Shown in pieces: positions 1 to 6,091 of a stretch of 6,091 bases of DNA. The stretch's first letter is position 1; each line of letters begins with the position of its first letter. A program made the position numbers and the translations under genes. The notes beneath the pieces are model-generated. The model made no database searches. It saw only the letters and a program-made list of their open reading frames with translations, and was not told the origin of the DNA. Source of the stretch: Acidaminococcaceae bacterium UBA2453 (GTDB lineage: Bacteria; Bacillota; Negativicutes; Acidaminococcales; Acidaminococcaceae); the NCBI GenBank assembly GCA_002342505.1, contig DDQB01000096.1:14638-20728 (forward strand), given 5' to 3'.

Positions 1-1402
1 CGGCTCCTGCCGCGCCCATGCACAGCGAAGCAGCCAAAATTTTCAGGCAGTCCGATACCGGGAAAGAAATTTTATTTTTATATAAGAAAAAGATATTCAC
101 AAATGCGACAAACGCAAAATTCAGATTCGACGCCCAGGCCGCGCCCAAAATGTGAAATGCAGGGAACGAAGTCAGCTGCCAGGCAGCTACTGCTTTCAGC
201 ACACCGCCCAACAGCATATTGCACATCGGAATCGCGGTCTTCCCGATTCCCTGTAAGGCGCCCGTCGTAACCTGGAAAATCCCCAAAAAGGCAATTGACG
301 GAGCCAGATGCGCAATGACAGGAGCCGCTTTCATCGTCCCGTACAGTACGCCGGAGATGGGAGCAGCCAGCGTCCACATCCCTACCGAAGCAGGAATGAC
401 TACCAGCATACAGATTTTTAAGGCAGAAGTCGTTTTTTGCAGTATCTCCTCATTCCTCTGCAGGGTAAACGCTTCCGAAACTGCCGGCACCAGGCTCGCA
501 GCCAGCGACATGCTGGGAATCGTCGCCATCATCATTAACGGCTGCGCCATGCCCGTCAGATACCCAAACAATGTCGTGGCGGCCTCTATGCCGAAGCCGG
601 CCCGGCCCAATCCGTTCGGTACCAGCAGCATATCGATACTGCTGGCAATCGGTATCAGCAGATTTGCGCAGGATACAGGAATCGCCAGCAAGACAAGCCG
701 TTTTGCTATCGTACGGATGGGTTCTTCTTCCGTATCAGTCTGCAACTCAATTTTTTTCTTCCAGTCTTTCCGCGCCCTGCGATAGAACCATGTAAGGACA
801 ATCAGTCCTGTCAGGCCTCCCGGCACTGCGCCGAATGCAGCTCCGGCCGCCGCATATTCCAGTCCGTACGGCAACAGAAAATAGGCAAGCCCGATCATCG
901 CAATGACGCGTACAAGCTGTTCCAGGATCTGGGATACCGCAGGCGGTTTCATCATCTGATATCCCTGGAAATATCCGCGGAAACTTGCCAGAATACTGGA
1001 AAAGAACACGGCCGGGGGCAGCACGATCAATGCGTAATACGCCCGGCTGTCCCGGATCCAGCCGCTGTCTACAAGAACCTCCGCCAATCCGAACAACGTC
1101 AGGGAAAATGCCAGCCCAAACACAGCCATCAGCCCCAGCGTTACCTTAAAGATGCGATGGGCCTGAATATAATCATTTTTTGCCACTTTTTCCGCCACGA
1201 TAATGGATACGGCAACCGGTACGCCGGCAGAACATACGGAGAGCATCAGCAGATAAATGGGATATGCCATCTGATACAAACCAATCCCTTCGCCCCCCAA
1301 CATGCGGGAAAGCAGGATACGGTTCACAGAGCCGATGATCTTGACCAGCAAACCGGCGACGGTCAGGATCAGCGCTCCCTTCAGAAATTTATCCTTCCCC
1401 AT
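1..1402 (-). CDS. spoVB: SpoVB/YabM-type polysaccharide (lipid) flippase, 3' end cut by window
   Basis: Integral membrane transporter of the MOP superfamily, polysaccharide-transporter branch (relatives: SpoVB, YabM, MurJ/RfbX). These proteins flip lipid-linked sugar or peptidoglycan precursors across the cytoplasmic membrane. The frame is open without a stop from 1402 to the window edge, giving 467 residues; SpoVB proteins are usually about 520, so roughly the last 50 (about one or two membrane helices) are missing. Visible hallmarks are the N-terminus MGKDKFLKGALIL (the family starts M-x-K-x-x-FLKG), GEGIGLYQM at 37-45, RGYFQG at 142-147 followed by P-x-x-SQ-x-x-EQ-x-x-R (residues 154-165), and ALQGIGK at 382-388. 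Many hydrophobic stretches follow one another (for example 9-27, 48-70, 87-107, 119-138, 168-206), with a charged cytoplasmic loop at 208-230. The gene starts 32 nt after the mfd stop and is probably co-transcribed with it. An upstream in-frame ATG at 1417 is less likely (see the ribosome site). Family assignment is firm; the substrate, and any link to sporulation, cannot be read from the sequence. Confidence 0.92.
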   Translation of the reverse strand, partial: MGKDKFLKGALILTVAGLLVKIIGSVNRILLSRMLGGEGIGLYQMAYPIYLLMLSVCSAGVPVAVSIIVAEKVAKNDYIQAHRIFKVTLGLMAVFGLAFSLTLFGLAEVLVDSGWIRDSRAYYALIVLPPAVFFSSILASFRGYFQGYQMMKPPAVSQILEQLVRVIAMIGLAYFLLPYGLEYAAAGAAFGAVPGGLTGLIVLTWFYRRARKDWKKKIELQTDTEEEPIRTIAKRLVLLAIPVSCANLLIPIASSIDMLLVPNGLGRAGFGIEAATTLFGYLTGMAQPLMMMATIPSMSLAASLVPAVSEAFTLQRNEEILQKTTSALKICMLVVIPASVGMWTLAAPISGVLYGTMKAAPVIAHLAPSIAFLGIFQVTTGALQGIGKTAIPMCNMLLGGVLKAVAAWQLTSFPAFHILGAAWASNLNFAFVAFVNIFFLYKNKISFPVSDCLKILAASLCMGAAGA

Positions 1403-1410
1403 TTTTACAG

Positions 1411-1415
1411 CTCCC
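1411..1415 (-). promoter_or_regulatory. Shine-Dalgarno site choosing the spoVB-like start at 1402
   Basis: On the minus strand GGGAG lies 8 nt before the ATG at 1402-1400, an ideal spacing. The alternative in-frame ATG at 1417-1415 has only AGGG ending 2 nt before it, which is too close. The shorter start also gives the N-terminus expected of the family (M-x-K-x-x-FLKG), so 1402 is preferred; the longer form would add only five residues. Confidence 0.7.
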
Positions 1416-1434
1416 ATTACCCTTACTTATTTTT

Positions 1435-4400
1435 TCATTTTATCAGCTTTGACAAATTTTTCTCAAGCCAGTCCAGCGGTTCAATCTCCAGCGACGCGGT
1501 GCGGAAAAACAATACCGTCTCCCGGCCGGGTTCCAGCTTCATATAACGGCTGTTCCGTTCCACCATCCTGACCAGGGCCGCCCCGTTTACGCCGGAATCT
1601 TTTGCAAACGCAACGCGGATCAACCCGGACCGCACGCTGATCCGGCGGATCTTCAGTTTGCGGCAGACAGCCCGTACCTTGGCCAGCCGCCACAGCAGTT
1701 CTACTTCTTCCGGCGGCGTGCCGAAGCGGTCGATGATCTCATCCATCAAATCTTCTTCCTCGCCCCACGCCAGATCTACAAAACGACGGTACAATTCCAG
1801 TTTATAACGCGGATTGGCAATATAGGAATCCGGAATATACGCATTCAACGGAATTTCCAAAATCGGATCCGGTTCCGGCGTTACCGCCATAGATCCGTTC
1901 TGCAGCCGTTTGATCGTCTGCTCCAGCAGATCGCAGTAAGCGGCAAACCCTATGCCAGCTATATAGCCATGCTGCTGCGGACCTAACAGGTTGCCCGCGC
2001 CCCGGATCTCCAGATCGCGCATGGCAATCTTGAACCCCGCCCCAAGCTCCGTAAAATCACGGATCGCCTGCAACCGCTTGGATGCCACTTCACTGAGGGA
2101 CCGATTCCGTTTGTACATAAAATACGCATACGCCAGACGCGAAGATCGGCCTACCCTGCCGCGCATCTGGTAAAGCTGCGACAGCCCAAAGTTCTCGGCG
2201 CCATCAATGATGATCGTATTGGCTAACGGCACATCCAGGCCGTTTTCCACAATCGTCGTACACAGCAGGACATCGCAGCTGCCTTCATAAAATGCCATCA
2301 TGGCATCTTCCAGGCGGTCCTCACTCATCTGCCCGTGACCCACCCGTACGTTGATGCCGGGCACCAGTTTCCGCAACCGTTCCGCAAGAAGCGGAAGCCC
2401 GCTTACCCGGTTATGGATATAATAAATCCGCCCGCCACGGCGCAATTCGCGCTCTAATGCTTCTTTGATCATGCCTTCATCATATTCCGCAACATACGTT
2501 TCCACCGGAAGGCGGTCCTCCGGCGGCGACTCGATCAGACTCATGTCGCGGCTGCTGACCAGCGCCATGTGCAAGGTCCGGGGAATCGGCGTGGCCGACA
2601 GCGCCAGCACATCAATCCCCTGCTTCCACTGTTTGATCTTTTCTTTCTGTGCGACGCCGAACCGCTGTTCCTCATCAATAATCAGAAGGCCTAAATCATG
2701 GAATAAAACATCAGCCTGCAGCAACCGGTGTGTCCCGATCACCAAATCGATATCCCCCTGCTCCAGTTTCTTCAGCGCAGCATGGACTTCTTTATTGCTG
2801 ACAAACCGACTGATCATAGCAATACGGACGCCAAAAGGTTCCAATCTTTCCCGACAGGTCAGCAAATGCTGCTGCGCCAATACGGTAGTCGGCACCAGGA
2901 TCGCTACCTGCTTCCCATCAAGGATCGCTTTGAACGCAGCGCGCAACGCCACTTCCGTCTTTCCGTACCCCACATCCCCGCACAGCAGCCGGTCCATGGG
3001 GATCGGCTTTTCCATATCTGCCTTAATTTCAGCAATCGCCTTCAACTGATCCGGCGTTTCCTCAAAAGGAAACCGTTCCTCAAACTCCCGCTGCAGATCC
3101 GAATCCGGCGAATAGGCGTACCCGTTGGTAATTTTTCGCAGCGCATACAGGCGGATCAATTCCTCCGCCAGCTGAGTAATGGCAGTAGAAGCCTTTGTCT
3201 TCATCCGCTTCCACTCTGCGCCGCCCATCTTGGAAAGTTTCGGCGTAATACCTTCGCTGCCAACATACTTGTGAAGCATCCCCACCTGGTCTACCGGCAC
3301 ATACAGCCGGTCATTCCCTGCATACTGCAGCAACAGGTAATCCCGGTGCATCCCGTCCACCAGTATGGTCTCCACACCAATATAACGGCCAATGCCATGC
3401 ACATCGTGCACCACATAATCGCCGCCCCTGATATCTGTAAAATATTGCAGCTGGGCCCCTTTATGCTTCGACTTGAAACGGTGGCGGCGCTGCAGTCCGT
3501 AAATATCATTTTCCGTCAGCAGCAGCCAGTCCTCATTCCAGAACCGGAACCCGCTGAACAGCTCCCCGAAACCCACATTGACTTTGTGTTCTTCTTCCGG
3601 CGCATCTGCCAGGCAAACCGCGGCCACGCCCCGCTGCTGCAGACTTTCCGTAATGCCGCGGGCCTTCAATGCCGTACTCATCATAATGTAAGGCCGTATG
3701 CCTTCATCCAGCAGATTCTGCAGGTCTTCGATCAGCCGGTCAATACTCCGGTTATACGAAGTCACTTTACGAACCGGCACCTGCATATGTTGCACCGTGC
3801 TGAAACAATTCGTGTCCAGGCCGGCTACGGCCAGCAGCGGCTGCTTTTCTTCCATTTCCCAGATTTTATCCGGGCTCCAGAGTTCTTCCTTATATTCCTG
3901 TCCTTCTTTATAAAGCCGGTCCAGCATTTCTTTCAGCTGCATCGGTTCATCTGTAACAAACAGCGTATCGGCGGCGCCATATTCCCGCAAATACGCGTCA
4001 AACACTTCCTCCGTTTTCGCCTTCAGCGGAACGATTTTCAGACGGTCCTCATTCTCCAGCGAACGCTTCGTCTCCATATCAAACGAACGGATCCCGTCTA
4101 TGTCCGCATCGAACCATTCCACGCGCACCGGATCCTGACTATTCAGCGGGAACAGATCGATAATACCGCCCCGTACGGAAAACTGGCCGATGGTATCTAC
4201 TTCATCCGTCCGTTCATACCCCATAGACGCAAGCGTTTCAATAAACGTCTGCTGTTCCAGCGTTTCTCCTATCGCAATTTCCAAACAGTTCTGCGATAAA
4301 TCAGAGGGGCGCGCCTGCTTCTGCAGCAACGCTTCCGCCGTCACAAATACAATCCCCTTTTCTTCCCCGGCGATCAGACGCAGGGCGGCAGCCCGGCCCG

Positions 4401-4704
4401 CCTGGATCTCCAGGTTCCGGCTGTCTGCCAGTACACGGGGCAAGTTTGTAGGATAAAACTCCTGCATCGGCATATCCGGATACAAATACCCAAACGTCTG
4501 CCGATACTCCCGCACCGCATCCCGTCCGGACACCAGCAGCACCAGCGTACCGGCTCGCAGCGTCTCTTTCAGGGCGCACAGATACAAGGCTTTAATGGTT
4601 CCATTCAGCCCTGTCAGCACGCATCCTTTTTTATTTTTATACAATGCCGCCGCATCCTGCAGTTCCTTTATGGCAGCAATCCGTTCCAGCAATCGTTTTT
4701 TCAT
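1435..4704 (-). CDS. mfd: Mfd, transcription-repair coupling factor (1089 aa)
   Basis: Cytoplasmic ATP-dependent DNA translocase that binds RNA polymerase stalled at lesions, pushes it forward or off, and recruits UvrA/UvrB for transcription-coupled repair. Domains in order: a UvrB-like N-terminal module with a degenerate nucleotide site (GLNGTIKAL, about 32-40) and the UvrA-contact region (R165 and VRGGIIDLFP, 177-186); a CarD-like RNA-polymerase interaction domain from about 425 to 490 (GGDYVVHDVHGIGRY begins at 427); a superfamily-2 helicase core with Walker A GDVGYGKT (576-583), DEEQ box (677-680), SATPIPRT (703-710) and QMRGRVGR (846-853); the TRG translocation motif shared with RecG (about 884-913, ending LLGPQQHG); and the C-terminal TRCF domain from about 945. 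All catalytic motifs are intact. Length is slightly below the 1150-1180 usual in model bacteria, but no domain is obviously missing. ATG at 4704 is the earliest possible start because an in-frame stop lies four codons upstream. Its ribosome site is poor: GGGAAAG about 12 nt away. The gene sits behind the glpX terminator and is followed after 32 nt by the spoVB-like gene, as in other Bacillota once spoVT is discounted. Confidence 0.99.
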   Translation of the reverse strand: MKKRLLERIAAIKELQDAAALYKNKKGCVLTGLNGTIKALYLCALKETLRAGTLVLLVSGRDAVREYRQTFGYLYPDMPMQEFYPTNLPRVLADSRNLEIQAGRAAALRLIAGEEKGIVFVTAEALLQKQARPSDLSQNCLEIAIGETLEQQTFIETLASMGYERTDEVDTIGQFSVRGGIIDLFPLNSQDPVRVEWFDADIDGIRSFDMETKRSLENEDRLKIVPLKAKTEEVFDAYLREYGAADTLFVTDEPMQLKEMLDRLYKEGQEYKEELWSPDKIWEMEEKQPLLAVAGLDTNCFSTVQHMQVPVRKVTSYNRSIDRLIEDLQNLLDEGIRPYIMMSTALKARGITESLQQRGVAAVCLADAPEEEHKVNVGFGELFSGFRFWNEDWLLLTENDIYGLQRRHRFKSKHKGAQLQYFTDIRGGDYVVHDVHGIGRYIGVETILVDGMHRDYLLLQYAGNDRLYVPVDQVGMLHKYVGSEGITPKLSKMGGAEWKRMKTKASTAITQLAEELIRLYALRKITNGYAYSPDSDLQREFEERFPFEETPDQLKAIAEIKADMEKPIPMDRLLCGDVGYGKTEVALRAAFKAILDGKQVAILVPTTVLAQQHLLTCRERLEPFGVRIAMISRFVSNKEVHAALKKLEQGDIDLVIGTHRLLQADVLFHDLGLLIIDEEQRFGVAQKEKIKQWKQGIDVLALSATPIPRTLHMALVSSRDMSLIESPPEDRLPVETYVAEYDEGMIKEALERELRRGGRIYYIHNRVSGLPLLAERLRKLVPGINVRVGHGQMSEDRLEDAMMAFYEGSCDVLLCTTIVENGLDVPLANTIIIDGAENFGLSQLYQMRGRVGRSSRLAYAYFMYKRNRSLSEVASKRLQAIRDFTELGAGFKIAMRDLEIRGAGNLLGPQQHGYIAGIGFAAYCDLLEQTIKRLQNGSMAVTPEPDPILEIPLNAYIPDSYIANPRYKLELYRRFVDLAWGEEEDLMDEIIDRFGTPPEEVELLWRLAKVRAVCRKLKIRRISVRSGLIRVAFAKDSGVNGAALVRMVERNSRYMKLEPGRETVLFFRTASLEIEPLDWLEKNLSKLIK

Positions 4705-4732
4705 TAAAGATTTTTACTTTCCCAAGAAATTT

Positions 4733-4749
4733 GTTATGCCGGGCATAAC
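4733..4749. promoter_or_regulatory. 17-nt palindrome upstream of mfd, possible operator or leader hairpin
   Basis: GTTATGCC and GGCATAAC are perfect 8-nt inverted repeats around a single central base, 28 nt before the mfd start and 2 nt beyond the T-run of the glpX terminator. Such tight dyads are typical of dimeric repressor operators. As RNA it could only form a six-pair hairpin with a five-base loop. It does not match any operator that I recognise (not a Bacillota LexA box, not an FNR or Crp site). Function is inference; the symmetry is seen directly. Confidence 0.45.
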
Positions 4750-4751
4750 TC

Positions 4752-4782
4752 AAAAAGAGGTCAGGGCAAGGCCATGACCTCT
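4752..4782 (-). terminator. Rho-independent terminator after glpX
   Basis: On the minus strand, AGAGGTCA pairs perfectly with TGACCTCT (8 bp). A further three pairs (GGC/GCC) can form inside around a CTT loop across one mismatch, and the stem runs into a TTTTT tract. It lies about 120 nt beyond the glpX stop and about 48 nt before mfd. The plus-strand reading lacks a T-run, so it acts on the glpX transcript. Confidence 0.85.
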
Positions 4783-4787
4783 CCATA

Positions 4788-4816
4788 ATAGTAGCACAAA
4801 CCAAACGTTTCCGCAA
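4788..4816 (-). promoter_or_regulatory. Candidate sigma-70/A promoter for mfd-spoVB
   Basis: On the minus strand, TTGCGG (4816-4811) and TACTAT (4793-4788) are separated by exactly 17 nt. Matches to consensus are partial (the first three bases of the -35 and four of six in the -10; an overlapping TATTAT is a better -10 but is spaced 20). The predicted start near 4781 would fall at the foot of the glpX terminator stem, so the mfd transcript would carry nearly all of that hairpin or just escape it. No stronger promoter is visible between the terminator and mfd, so read-through from glpX is the alternative. Confidence 0.35.
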
Positions 4817-4825
4817 GGAATCATC

Positions 4826-4844
4826 CGGCTTTTCGTCAAAGCCG
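4826..4844. repeat. Short inverted repeat in the glpX-mfd spacer
   Basis: CGGCTTT and AAAGCCG form a 7-bp stem with a five-base loop. No T-run follows on either strand, so it is not an intrinsic terminator. In the glpX 3' untranslated RNA it could act as an extra stem upstream of the real terminator. It may equally be chance. Confidence 0.3.
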
Positions 4845-4900
4845 TCATGAAAGAAAAATTTCAGTTACTTACTATGTCCTGATTTATCGGAAACACTGGG

Positions 4901-5872
4901 TCAGAACAGTTTTACAGAAAACTGTCCATCACTGTCTTCCAGCTTGTGCACCGCATCGACAAACCGTACGGTGCCCGTTTTATACCGCATGGAAATACTG
5001 TGTGTACGCACGCCGCCGCCAAAGAAGCGGATGCCTTTCAACAGGCTGCTGTCCGTAATGGCGGTCGCTGTAAACATGCAGTCGTCGCCTTTTACCATAT
5101 CATCAATTGTCAGCACCTGATTAATATCCCTGATTCCCATCTGATAGCAGCGCTGGACCTGTTCTTCGCTTTCCGGGCAGAGCCGGGCCTGCATATCGCC
5201 GCCCAGACATTTCAGGGCCGCAGCCCCCAGCACGCCTTCCGGCGCGCCGCCCTTACCGATATACATATGTACACCGGTGCCTTCAATACCGGCGTGCACG
5301 ATCGGGTTCACATCGCCGTCGCTGATCAGTTCGATCCGGGCGCCCGTGTTCCGGATCTGCCGGATCAGATTTTCATGCCGCGCCCGGTCAAGCACAACGA
5401 CCGTAATATCGTCAATATCCCGCTGCAACGCTTTCGCTACTCTGCGCAGATTCTCTTCCACCGGCGCGTTAATATCGATACAGCCTTTCGCACGGGGACC
5501 CACCGCAATCTTCTCCATATACATATCCGGCGCATGCAGCAGACAGCCTTTCGGAGCAATAGCAATAACAGCAATGGAACCGGGCTGTCCTTTGGCAACC
5601 AGATTCGTACCTTCCACAGGATCCACGGCAATATCCACTTCATCGCCGCCGGCGCCGACTTTTTCTCCAATATATAACATCGGCGCTTCATCCAGCTCGC
5701 CTTCCCCGATGACAACCGTTCCTGAAATATTCACCGTATCAAACATTTTCCGCATGGCGTCCACGGCCAGCCCGTCCGTATAATTCTTGTCTCCCCTGCC
5801 GACACTGCGGGCCGCCGCAATCGCCGCCATTTCCGTCACCCGTATAAATTCCAGAGAAAGTTCCCGCTTCAC
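4901..5872 (-). CDS. glpX: GlpX, class II fructose-1,6-bisphosphatase (323 aa)
   Basis: Cytoplasmic metal-dependent phosphatase that hydrolyses fructose 1,6-bisphosphate to fructose 6-phosphate and phosphate, the committed gluconeogenic step. The fold belongs to the inositol-phosphatase-like superfamily. Full length for the family (about 320-336). Motifs: GRGDKN (25-30), with D33 just after it; IGEGELDEAPM (55-65), with E57; the metal-binding DPVEGTN (84-90), with D84 and E87; SDGDV (184-188); and GGAPEGVL (208-215), with E212. These correspond to the acidic metal ligands described for E. coli GlpX, allowing for a one-residue offset. The start is GTG, fixed by a strong Shine-Dalgarno site 7 nt upstream and by the family-typical N-terminus (RELSLEFIRVTE). 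It has its own candidate promoter and terminators on both sides, so it is probably a single-gene unit. Some class II enzymes also accept sedoheptulose 1,7-bisphosphate; this cannot be decided here. Nothing is truncated or replaced. Confidence 0.98.
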   Translation of the reverse strand: MKRELSLEFIRVTEMAAIAAARSVGRGDKNYTDGLAVDAMRKMFDTVNISGTVVIGEGELDEAPMLYIGEKVGAGGDEVDIAVDPVEGTNLVAKGQPGSIAVIAIAPKGCLLHAPDMYMEKIAVGPRAKGCIDINAPVEENLRRVAKALQRDIDDITVVVLDRARHENLIRQIRNTGARIELISDGDVNPIVHAGIEGTGVHMYIGKGGAPEGVLGAAALKCLGGDMQARLCPESEEQVQRCYQMGIRDINQVLTIDDMVKGDDCMFTATAITDSSLLKGIRFFGGGVRTHSISMRYKTGTVRFVDAVHKLEDSDGQFSVKLF

Positions 5873-5879
5873 GTTATTA

Positions 5880-5887
5880 CCACCTTT
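5880..5887 (-). promoter_or_regulatory. Strong Shine-Dalgarno site fixing the GTG start of glpX
   Basis: AAAGGTGG on the minus strand lies 7 nt before the GTG at 5872-5870. It differs by one base from the ideal AAAGGAGG. No ATG occurs nearby that would restore the conserved N-terminus, so the GTG start is well supported. Confidence 0.8.
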
Positions 5888-5933
5888 CCTTTATTATTTT
5901 TAAAATCAAATTCCGAATCGTTTCCTTGTAATA

Positions 5934-5962
5934 ATTATCCCATTTTTCCGTGTTTCGCGCAA
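5934..5962 (-). promoter_or_regulatory. Candidate sigma-70/A promoter for glpX
   Basis: On the minus strand, TTGCGC (5962-5957) and GATAAT (5939-5934) are 17 nt apart; the -10 matches five of six bases, while the -35 keeps only TTG. The predicted start near 5927 gives a leader of about 55 nt that is very A/T-rich. The -35 begins 2 nt after the end of the pyrG terminator's T-run, so the two elements abut. Confidence 0.5.
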
Positions 5963-5964
5963 GT

Positions 5965-5994
5965 AAAAAGCAGACCGTTCACACGATCTGCTTT
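5965..5994 (-). terminator. Rho-independent terminator after pyrG
   Basis: On the minus strand a 12-bp stem (AAAGCAGATCGT pairing with ACGGTCTGCTTT, one G-U wobble) closes a GTGA tetraloop of GNRA type and ends in TTTTT. It starts 4 nt after the pyrG stop codon. The stem is strong, while the T-run is short and partly inside the stem. Confidence 0.9.
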
Positions 5995-5998
5995 CATT

Positions 5999-6091
5999 TT
6001 ATTTTCCATATTCCAGCGCTGCCGCGATAAAGTCACGGAACAGCGGATGCGCTTTGGTGGGACGGGATTTGAATTCCGGATGGAACTGGCA
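5999..6091 (-). CDS. pyrG: PyrG, CTP synthase, C-terminal 30 codons only
   Basis: C-terminal end of CTP synthase, which makes CTP from UTP with ATP and glutamine in the cytoplasm. The visible peptide begins CQFHPEFKSRPTKAHPLF and ends EYGK before a TAA stop. It is the end of the class I glutamine amidotransferase domain: H4 and E6 of the fragment are the His and Glu of the catalytic triad (H515 and E517 in E. coli PyrG). The FHPEFKSRP-x-x-x-HPLF signature is diagnostic. The rest of the gene, including the synthase domain and the triad cysteine, lies beyond the window. A strong terminator follows at once, so the downstream glpX is probably not in the same transcript. Confidence 0.96.
   Translation of the reverse strand, partial: CQFHPEFKSRPTKAHPLFRDFIAAALEYGK

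Noticed and set aside
219..785. A 188-codon plus-strand frame antisense to the flippase gene
   Set aside because: The minus-strand frame is continuous over 467 codons with clear family motifs and membrane segments, so this plus-strand frame is its mirror.
1403..1434. A terminator or promoter between mfd and the flippase gene
   Set aside because: The 32 nt hold only the ribosome site and an A-rich stretch; no hairpin or -35/-10 pair is visible.
2728..4299. A 523-codon open frame on the plus strand, antisense to mfd
   Set aside because: It lies wholly within the unmistakable mfd gene on the other strand. Its translation is low-complexity, rich in His, Gln, Arg and Phe, with no recognisable domain, as expected of an antisense shadow.
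4750..4848. A 32-codon minus-strand frame starting with an ATG at 4848 between glpX and mfd, considered as a leader peptide
   Set aside because: There is no Shine-Dalgarno sequence before the ATG and the frame runs through the glpX terminator stem; the peptide shows no codon run suggesting attenuation.
4946..5677. A 243-codon plus-strand frame antisense to glpX
   Set aside because: It is a shadow of glpX: no family resemblance, His/Arg/Phe-rich composition and no convincing ribosome site.
1..6091. CRISPR arrays, insertion sequences, tRNA or rRNA genes, riboswitches, phage or toxin-antitoxin genes
   Set aside because: Nearly all of the window is four housekeeping genes. The two spacers (196 and 126 nt) show no repeat arrays, transposase fragments, structured RNA motifs or extra coding frames that I can support.

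Overview
This is an ordinary chromosomal housekeeping region. All four recognisable genes read on the minus strand. In transcription order, from high to low coordinate, they are the last 30 codons of pyrG (CTP synthase), glpX (class II fructose-1,6-bisphosphatase), mfd (transcription-repair coupling factor) and the first 467 codons of a SpoVB/YabM-type multi-spanning lipid flippase. The two outer genes run off the window ends. Nothing on the plus strand survives scrutiny.

The window suggests a member of the Bacillota (Firmicutes). GlpX-type FBPase, Shine-Dalgarno sites close to AAGGAGG and, above all, mfd followed directly by a SpoVB-type transporter are typical of that group. Base composition looks moderate (around half G+C or slightly above) with many C/G-ending codons. 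That would fit a moderate-GC lineage such as the Negativicutes better than a Bacillus, but this finer placement is inference. A SpoVB-like protein does not by itself prove sporulation, because the family also occurs in non-sporulating Bacillota.

Layout by region: 1-1402 spoVB-like (3' end missing); 1403-1434 a short gap holding its Shine-Dalgarno site; 1435-4704 mfd; 4705-4900 an intergenic region with a 17-nt near-perfect palindrome, the glpX terminator, a candidate mfd promoter and a minor inverted repeat; 4901-5872 glpX; 5873-5998 an intergenic region with the glpX Shine-Dalgarno site, a candidate glpX promoter and the pyrG terminator; 5999-6091 the pyrG 3' end. There appear to be three transcription units: pyrG (terminated at about 5965), glpX alone (terminated at about 4752) and mfd-spoVB (no terminator in the 32-nt gap).

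The genes do not form one pathway. PyrG makes CTP, GlpX serves gluconeogenesis, Mfd rescues stalled RNA polymerase and recruits nucleotide excision repair, and the SpoVB-like protein probably flips a lipid-linked envelope precursor. From general knowledge of Bacillus subtilis, pyrG and glpX lie in one neighbourhood (the pyrG-fbaA-murAB-glpX-rho region), and mfd and spoVB in another (pth-fin-mfd-spoVT-spoVB-mazG). This window looks like a compact junction of the two. I see no novel system. The best targets for a second look are the small control elements packed between glpX and mfd.
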